From Clostridia bacterium (lineage in GTDB: Bacteria; Bacillota; Clostridia; Acetivibrionales; STF1-152), in assembly GCA_028280575.1 (NCBI GenBank), contig JANQLN010000090.1, forward strand, positions 1 to 53,964: a stretch of 53,964 nucleotides of DNA, in the 5' to 3' direction. The notes beneath the pieces are model-generated. The model was given only the letters and a program-made list of their open reading frames with translations, was not told where the DNA came from and ran no database searches. Below, piece by piece: positions 49,775-53,964 of the stretch (within the stretch, counting starts at the first letter, position 1; every line of letters starts with the position of its first letter). A program made the translations under genes and the position numbers.

Positions 49775-51232
49775 TTAATCCATTAACCCCAGTCTTTTGA
49801 ATTGTTCCTCCGGGCAATCATTATCCTTCATTATTTTTGTCATAAGTTCAGTCATTTTCTGCTCAACTTCCTGATTACTGATTGGCTTTTGCTGTCCGGG
49901 GTCCTTTTCAAGGTCAAGGAGCATTGTACCCAATTGGTTTTCAGGACAAAAGGATGAACGGCCTTTTATCTTCAAGGTCCTGCACCCCTTGGTAAATTCA
50001 AAGGGTTCCTTGAGTTCAACATCCTGAAGCTCTTCAGGTGAAAACATGCAGCGCATATGGGCAGGCATCAGGGTATATTCATAAAGAGGCTGGTTGCTGC
50101 TGTTGCCAGGAGCCCTCATATATACATATCTGCCATCGGTACAGTTAACATGTCCGCCGTGAATACCAAACAATATACCCTCATGGACTGCCGTATCTTT
50201 CTGTATTGTATCCTTGAGAGATTTACCCTTCATATCCCGTGGAATGTCCACATTGAAATAATCCAAAAGAGTAGGTGCCAGGTCAATAGTTTGAACCAGA
50301 GCTTTCCTTCTTTCGCTCCTGATTCCGCTTCGGGGATCCCATATGAACAAGGGTGTATTTGCAATTTCATTATAAAAAGGCATTTTGCACTTACCCCACC
50401 AGTCATGTTCCCCAAGCAGGAATCCATGGTCAGTATTGACAATAAGCATTGTATCCTTCCACATATCATTTTTATCCATCATATCAAGGACCTTGCCAAG
50501 ATAGTGGTCACACATGCTTATAAGTGCCGCATTTTCAAACCGTACATGGGAGATGTACTCTCTTTCCGTTTCTGTAACTTTTTCATAGCAGGGCCAGTCA
50601 AAATGCAGACTGTCGTATTCATATTCATAAAGCTCCTTGTACCTTGCCTGAGAATAGTAAGGTTCATGGGGATCAAATGTTTCAATCTGTAAAAACCAAT
50701 CATCTTCGTTTTTGTTTTTTTCAATGAACTCCAGTCCAAGGCGGAAGGTATTTGCCTGGGGCATATCTTCTTCATTTTTCATATATTTACGGTTAACGGC
50801 ATCCTGCCTCCAGGACCGGCCAAGATGGTCGGGAATTTCCGGGTCTTTAACTTCACCCTTCCAGCTGTCTCCTTCCTGCCCGCGTACGATTTCCCAGGTA
50901 TTGTACCGTTGATGGTATGTGCAGCCTCCGTCTTCCCAGTAATGATAGTGGTCACTTACAAGATGGGTATAAATACCTTTACCTTTCAAAATTTCAGGCA
51001 TTGAATCGTCAAAGGGCTCCAAAGGTCCCCAGCTCCTGTGAAGGAAGTTGTACCTTCCCGTATGGATTTCGCGCCTGGCCGGCATACATGGCATGCTTCC
51101 CACATAACTGCTGTCAAAAACAGCACTGTTTCCTGCCAATCTTTCAAAGTTTGGCGCCTTTACCCAGTCACATCCATATGGAGGCAGCATGTGACGGTTC
51201 AATGAATCAAACATGATCATAATAGCTTTCAA
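49775..51232 (-). CDS. Cys-type sulfatase, cytoplasmic
   Basis: 485 residues from TTG 51232, chosen because AGGGAAG lies eight bases upstream (GTG 51241 is too close to it). Metal Asp in IMFDSLNRH; activation motif C49-M-P-A-R53 (SMPCMPARREIHTG) marks the formylglycine site; NTDHGFLLGEHDWWGK is the second metal segment. No signal peptide. It differs clearly from the sulfatase near 2 kb (CMPAR versus CLPSR) and likely acts on another sulfated substrate. The AraC-family gene is divergent and probably regulates it. Maturation would need an anSME encoded elsewhere. Confidence 0.93.
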   Translation of the reverse strand: MKAIMIMFDSLNRHMLPPYGCDWVKAPNFERLAGNSAVFDSSYVGSMPCMPARREIHTGRYNFLHRSWGPLEPFDDSMPEILKGKGIYTHLVSDHYHYWEDGGCTYHQRYNTWEIVRGQEGDSWKGEVKDPEIPDHLGRSWRQDAVNRKYMKNEEDMPQANTFRLGLEFIEKNKNEDDWFLQIETFDPHEPYYSQARYKELYEYEYDSLHFDWPCYEKVTETEREYISHVRFENAALISMCDHYLGKVLDMMDKNDMWKDTMLIVNTDHGFLLGEHDWWGKCKMPFYNEIANTPLFIWDPRSGIRSERRKALVQTIDLAPTLLDYFNVDIPRDMKGKSLKDTIQKDTAVHEGILFGIHGGHVNCTDGRYVYMRAPGNSSNQPLYEYTLMPAHMRCMFSPEELQDVELKEPFEFTKGCRTLKIKGRSSFCPENQLGTMLLDLEKDPGQQKPISNQEVEQKMTELMTKIMKDNDCPEEQFKRLGLMD

Positions 51233-51302
51233 GTACAACACTTCCCTTTTCTATGTCATTTATCAGCCGGTACGTCATAAAAAACGTCCTGGCATGCTTT
51301 AA

Positions 51303-51331
51303 TTGATGCTTGTATAATAATATGCTATACT
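51303..51331 (+). promoter_or_regulatory. Promoter of the AraC-family gene
   Basis: TTGATG (51303-51308), 17-bp spacer, TATACT (51326-51331). It leaves a leader of roughly 85 bp before the chosen start. Confidence 0.6.
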
Positions 51332-51423
51332 TTATATATAACTTCATAATGCAAGCATTGAAGCCGTTTCATATAGGTTACCACTTTTTAATTTGTATTG
51401 AAATAGCAAAAAGGATGTATGGG

Positions 51424-52266
51424 ATGATAAAAAGCGAACAATGTTTCAAAGGTTTTGATTCTATTTTAAACAGAATTCCTGATGAAAACAGCATTGGAAT
51501 ACACGGAAGCTACCGGTTTCCTGTCTACCCGGGATGGAAAGCCGGTATACAGGACTACACCAACCTGCATATCCTCTATGTTACAGGAGGAAAAGGTGCA
51601 TATCATATTCTGGACGGAAGTGAAATACCCTTAAGTCATGGCAGTCTTGTCATTATTACTCCGGGTATCAAACACTATGCCACGGTTGATGAGTACTGTC
51701 CATTATGTATTTCAGGATTTCGCTTCGGGCTGTATGACAGGAAAGGCTGCCATGTTACAAAAGAAGTTGTAACCCCTTTTTATTCATATACGCAAGTAGA
51801 AGATACATATCAAATGGACAGATTTACAGGAAATGTGCATAATGTCTTTCACCATTCCGGAACAAAAGCAGCCCGGCTGTATGTATTATCATGCATTTTA
51901 CAGATGCTTGCAATGCTGTGTATGAATTTTAAGGAAAAAAAGAAATTGAAACTATGCGACAGGAGAATGGAAGCTGCAAAGCAGATGATAGAATTGTCTG
52001 TTTTCAGCAAAATGACATTAGGCCAAATTTCAGATAAGCTTGGCATTACACCAAGGTATCTGCAAAAAAAATTCAAAAGCTTATATGGTTTTTCACCAAA
52101 AGAGTATTATTTGCAAAATCTTATGAATCAATCCTATAAGATGCTGTCACAAAAGGGGATGAGTGTCAGGGATGTTTCCGAAGCTGTGGGGTACAGCGAC
52201 CAATATGCATTCTCAAGACAGTTCAAGAAACACTTCAAAATTCCTCCATCGGCTGTAATGAAGTGA
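51424..52266 (+). CDS. AraC-family regulator
   Basis: 280 residues from ATG 51424, with AAGG nine bases upstream; a longer frame exists but would begin inside the promoter region. N-terminal cupin-like sensor (GWKAGIQDYTNLHILYVTGG, LSHGSLVIITPGIKHYA) and C-terminal pair of HTHs (LGQISDKLGITPRYLQKKFK; VRDVSEAVGYSDQYAFSRQFKKH). Divergent from the sulfatase gene, so a local sugar-responsive activator of it is likely. Confidence 0.93.
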   Translation: MIKSEQCFKGFDSILNRIPDENSIGIHGSYRFPVYPGWKAGIQDYTNLHILYVTGGKGAYHILDGSEIPLSHGSLVIITPGIKHYATVDEYCPLCISGFRFGLYDRKGCHVTKEVVTPFYSYTQVEDTYQMDRFTGNVHNVFHHSGTKAARLYVLSCILQMLAMLCMNFKEKKKLKLCDRRMEAAKQMIELSVFSKMTLGQISDKLGITPRYLQKKFKSLYGFSPKEYYLQNLMNQSYKMLSQKGMSVRDVSEAVGYSDQYAFSRQFKKHFKIPPSAVMK

Positions 52267-52380
52267 CATATGCACGGCAGGGGACGGTTTTTGTTTGTCG
52301 GGGTGTATAGCAATTGCATTTTTGCACATACCCTGCGTTCTTTTATTTCCATTATTGTTTTACCCAGGTATTTATCTTAG

Positions 52381-53796
52381 TTACCTGTTTATCCAATTGG
52401 CGATATCCTCTATGACACTACTGTCTACATGTCCTGGAACTTTATATTCCTGGGGATTGGGCTTCCCTTCTCCACTGATGAACAGATGGTTTAAGCCTTC
52501 GTAGAGCCTGTATGATACATTCTGCCTGTTTCCAAGTGCTTTCTTCCACTTTTCAAATTCCTTTTCAGGAATCTGGTAATCCCTTTTGCCCTGTAAAACA
52601 AGTAATGGCTTTGTAATTTCCCTGGCAGACTCAGCAGGATTATAGCCTTTCAAATCCAGCCAGTAGCTATTTGAAATTCCAAATAAATCAGTACTTTTCA
52701 AATCAGAATCTTTATCAAGGCTCTTGACATTTTCTCTCATTTTTTCGTAAGCTTCAATGGCGCTTTTTTCTTGATCAGACAAAGTGCCATCCAGCTCACT
52801 TATATACTTTACCTGGTCTGCCATCAATTCTTCCAGGGGAGTTACCGCGCCTGCCATTACTATATATCCCGCTGCGTCCGGGGTTATCTGCGCTATCCTG
52901 GGTATGAGCATGCCGCCAAGGCTGTGCCCCAGGATATATATTTTACTGCTGTCCGTATCATCAAGAGTTTTCAGGTACTCAAGTGCCAATGAAGCATCTT
53001 CAACAGTCTCCTCATATACAGTAAAATCCCCTGCACTGTTTATAAACTTATTATTATACACATAAGTTCTCTTATCGTAACGCAAGGTCCCAATACCTTT
53101 TTTAGCAAGCCCCCATGCGATATCCCTAAACGGCTTGTTCGGACCTATTGTTTCATCCCTGTCATTTGGCCCGGAGCCATGGACTAAAATAAGAACAGGA
53201 CAGCCTGTCTCACCCTTTGGAACAGTAAGGGTACCTGGCAGCTCCCAGCCCTCTTTGCCAAACCTAACTTCTTTTTCCACAATATCGTCAGATATTTCAG
53301 CAGGATTACTCGCCTGTACATTGCCTCTATGTATCCCGGCTATCAATTTTTCAGAATCAAATACAATATTAAGATCAACAAAAGCTGATTCAAACAGCAG
53401 CTTGACTGAAACAATGTCATACTGCTGATATTTACCGGGTGTCGTACTTTTTACTTCAATAAATTCTCCATAATTGTCATTTAATACACCCCATACATCT
53501 TCTCTGAAGAATTTTTCATTGGCAACAGCATTCATCTCACTTGTGTATTTATAGCCTTCAAAAGCCTTTTTATAATCAGCATTGACCAAATCCGTGATTA
53601 AGCTTAGTGCTGTCTCTTCAATGCCGGTATCCCCCCGGGTATCATTAATTTCTTGAGAAGTATCCTGTGCAGCCGTTGTTTCCGCCTGACCCTCGGTAAC
53701 GGTATCAGTTTGTACATCTTCATTACCTTTATCACCTTTACATCCTGTAAGTGTAATAATCATTATAAATATTAACATTATTAATATTTTTTTCAT
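52381..53796 (-). CDS. Lipoprotein alpha/beta hydrolase with DUF3887 domain
   Basis: 471 residues from ATG 53796 (GGAGG nine bases upstream). Lipobox LTGC near residue 18, a Thr/Glu-rich linker, a DUF3887-like domain (about 60-155, LITDLVNADYKKAFEGY...VKLLFESAFVDLNIVFD), then an alpha/beta hydrolase: LILVHGSGPNDRDET (oxyanion), nucleophile elbow ILGHSLGGM, Asp in LVLQGKRDYQIP and His in EGLNHLF. It is an anchored extracellular esterase or acyl hydrolase, substrate unknown. A palindromic element begins only five bases upstream of its ribosome site. Confidence 0.9.
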   Translation of the reverse strand: MKKILIMLIFIMIITLTGCKGDKGNEDVQTDTVTEGQAETTAAQDTSQEINDTRGDTGIEETALSLITDLVNADYKKAFEGYKYTSEMNAVANEKFFREDVWGVLNDNYGEFIEVKSTTPGKYQQYDIVSVKLLFESAFVDLNIVFDSEKLIAGIHRGNVQASNPAEISDDIVEKEVRFGKEGWELPGTLTVPKGETGCPVLILVHGSGPNDRDETIGPNKPFRDIAWGLAKKGIGTLRYDKRTYVYNNKFINSAGDFTVYEETVEDASLALEYLKTLDDTDSSKIYILGHSLGGMLIPRIAQITPDAAGYIVMAGAVTPLEELMADQVKYISELDGTLSDQEKSAIEAYEKMRENVKSLDKDSDLKSTDLFGISNSYWLDLKGYNPAESAREITKPLLVLQGKRDYQIPEKEFEKWKKALGNRQNVSYRLYEGLNHLFISGEGKPNPQEYKVPGHVDSSVIEDIANWINR

Positions 53797-53814
53797 CAAA
53801 AACAGCCTCCTATA

Positions 53815-53964
53815 CTAGTACCTTGAGTCATCTAAAAGTATTGTTTTGCAACGGTCTGATTTTCCCAATACTTCGTTGTCGTCAATCGGAATACGGAAAG
53901 TATTCCTCAATCCTCCGCCTTATCTTGCAAAAATCATCCTCGTCGCAAATCCAATATTTTAAAT
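53815..53964. mobile_element. Palindromic MITE-like element, copy C (cut by window edge)
   Basis: Begins CTAGTACCTTGAGTCATCTA, runs through the same arms as copy B, has a small central hairpin GGAATAC/GTATTCC, and reaches TATTTTAAAT at the last base, exactly where the other end's TIR should begin. About 15 more bases would complete it. It lies directly upstream of the lipoprotein hydrolase gene. Confidence 0.78.

Overview
The window is AT-rich, Gram-positive-type DNA that looks like an anaerobic, saccharolytic Clostridia-class Firmicute. The grounds are strong GGAGG-type ribosome sites, frequent GTG and TTG starts, an ANTAR-regulated glnK-amt unit, a cobalamin riboswitch with B12-dependent methionine synthase, Lpl-type sugar ABC genes with a YesM/YesN two-component pair, and Cys-type sulfatases. 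This is inferred from gene content; no rRNA or tRNA gene was seen.

Layout. 1-6.6 kb: the start of a membrane AraC-type regulator cut by the window edge, then a sulfatase, a Gfo/Idh/MocA oxidoreductase and LacI, GntR and AraC regulators; one 16-bp palindrome lies upstream of both the LacI gene and the oxidoreductase. 6.6-10.8 kb: nadE and a membrane glycosyltransferase, with two copies of a palindromic mobile-looking element (a third is cut by the right edge). 10.9-13.6 kb: a nitrogen unit, glnK-amt plus an ANTAR protein gene, each with a terminator in its leader. 13.6-21 kb: a cobalamin operon (cobO, BtuF-, BtuC- and BtuD-like genes, cobT, cobU, cobS, cobC) behind a B12 riboswitch. 21-27.8 kb: a methionine synthase operon with a separate activation gene, metH, adenine deaminase, a UroD-thioredoxin fusion and a small thioredoxin-like protein. 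27.9-31.8 kb: a YgjP-type metalloprotease, a decayed piece of a mutS2 copy, a VapBC pair and a MutS2-like gene. 32.3-35.9 kb: pheB-hom, then an ECF sigma factor with its anti-sigma factor.

35.9-48 kb is a nine-gene carbohydrate locus on the minus strand: two permeases, a binding lipoprotein, a DHDPS/NAL-family aldolase, a GHL10-like glycosidase, a response regulator, a histidine kinase with two stacked sensor modules, a GH4 glycosidase and a PIG-L deacetylase. Two near-identical direct-repeat sites, each about 20 bp upstream of a TATAAT box that lacks a -35 box, sit in front of the permease operon and the GH4 gene. They look like operators for the locus's own response regulator. 48-54 kb holds a YhhN protein, a DUF3788 protein, a second sulfatase, an AraC regulator and a lipoprotein hydrolase.

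The most novel points are the predicted operator logic and unknown substrate of the carbohydrate locus, the palindromic element family, the UroD-thioredoxin pair in a methionine operon, the extra domain on the B12 transport ATPase, and the scarred mutS2 duplication around vapBC.
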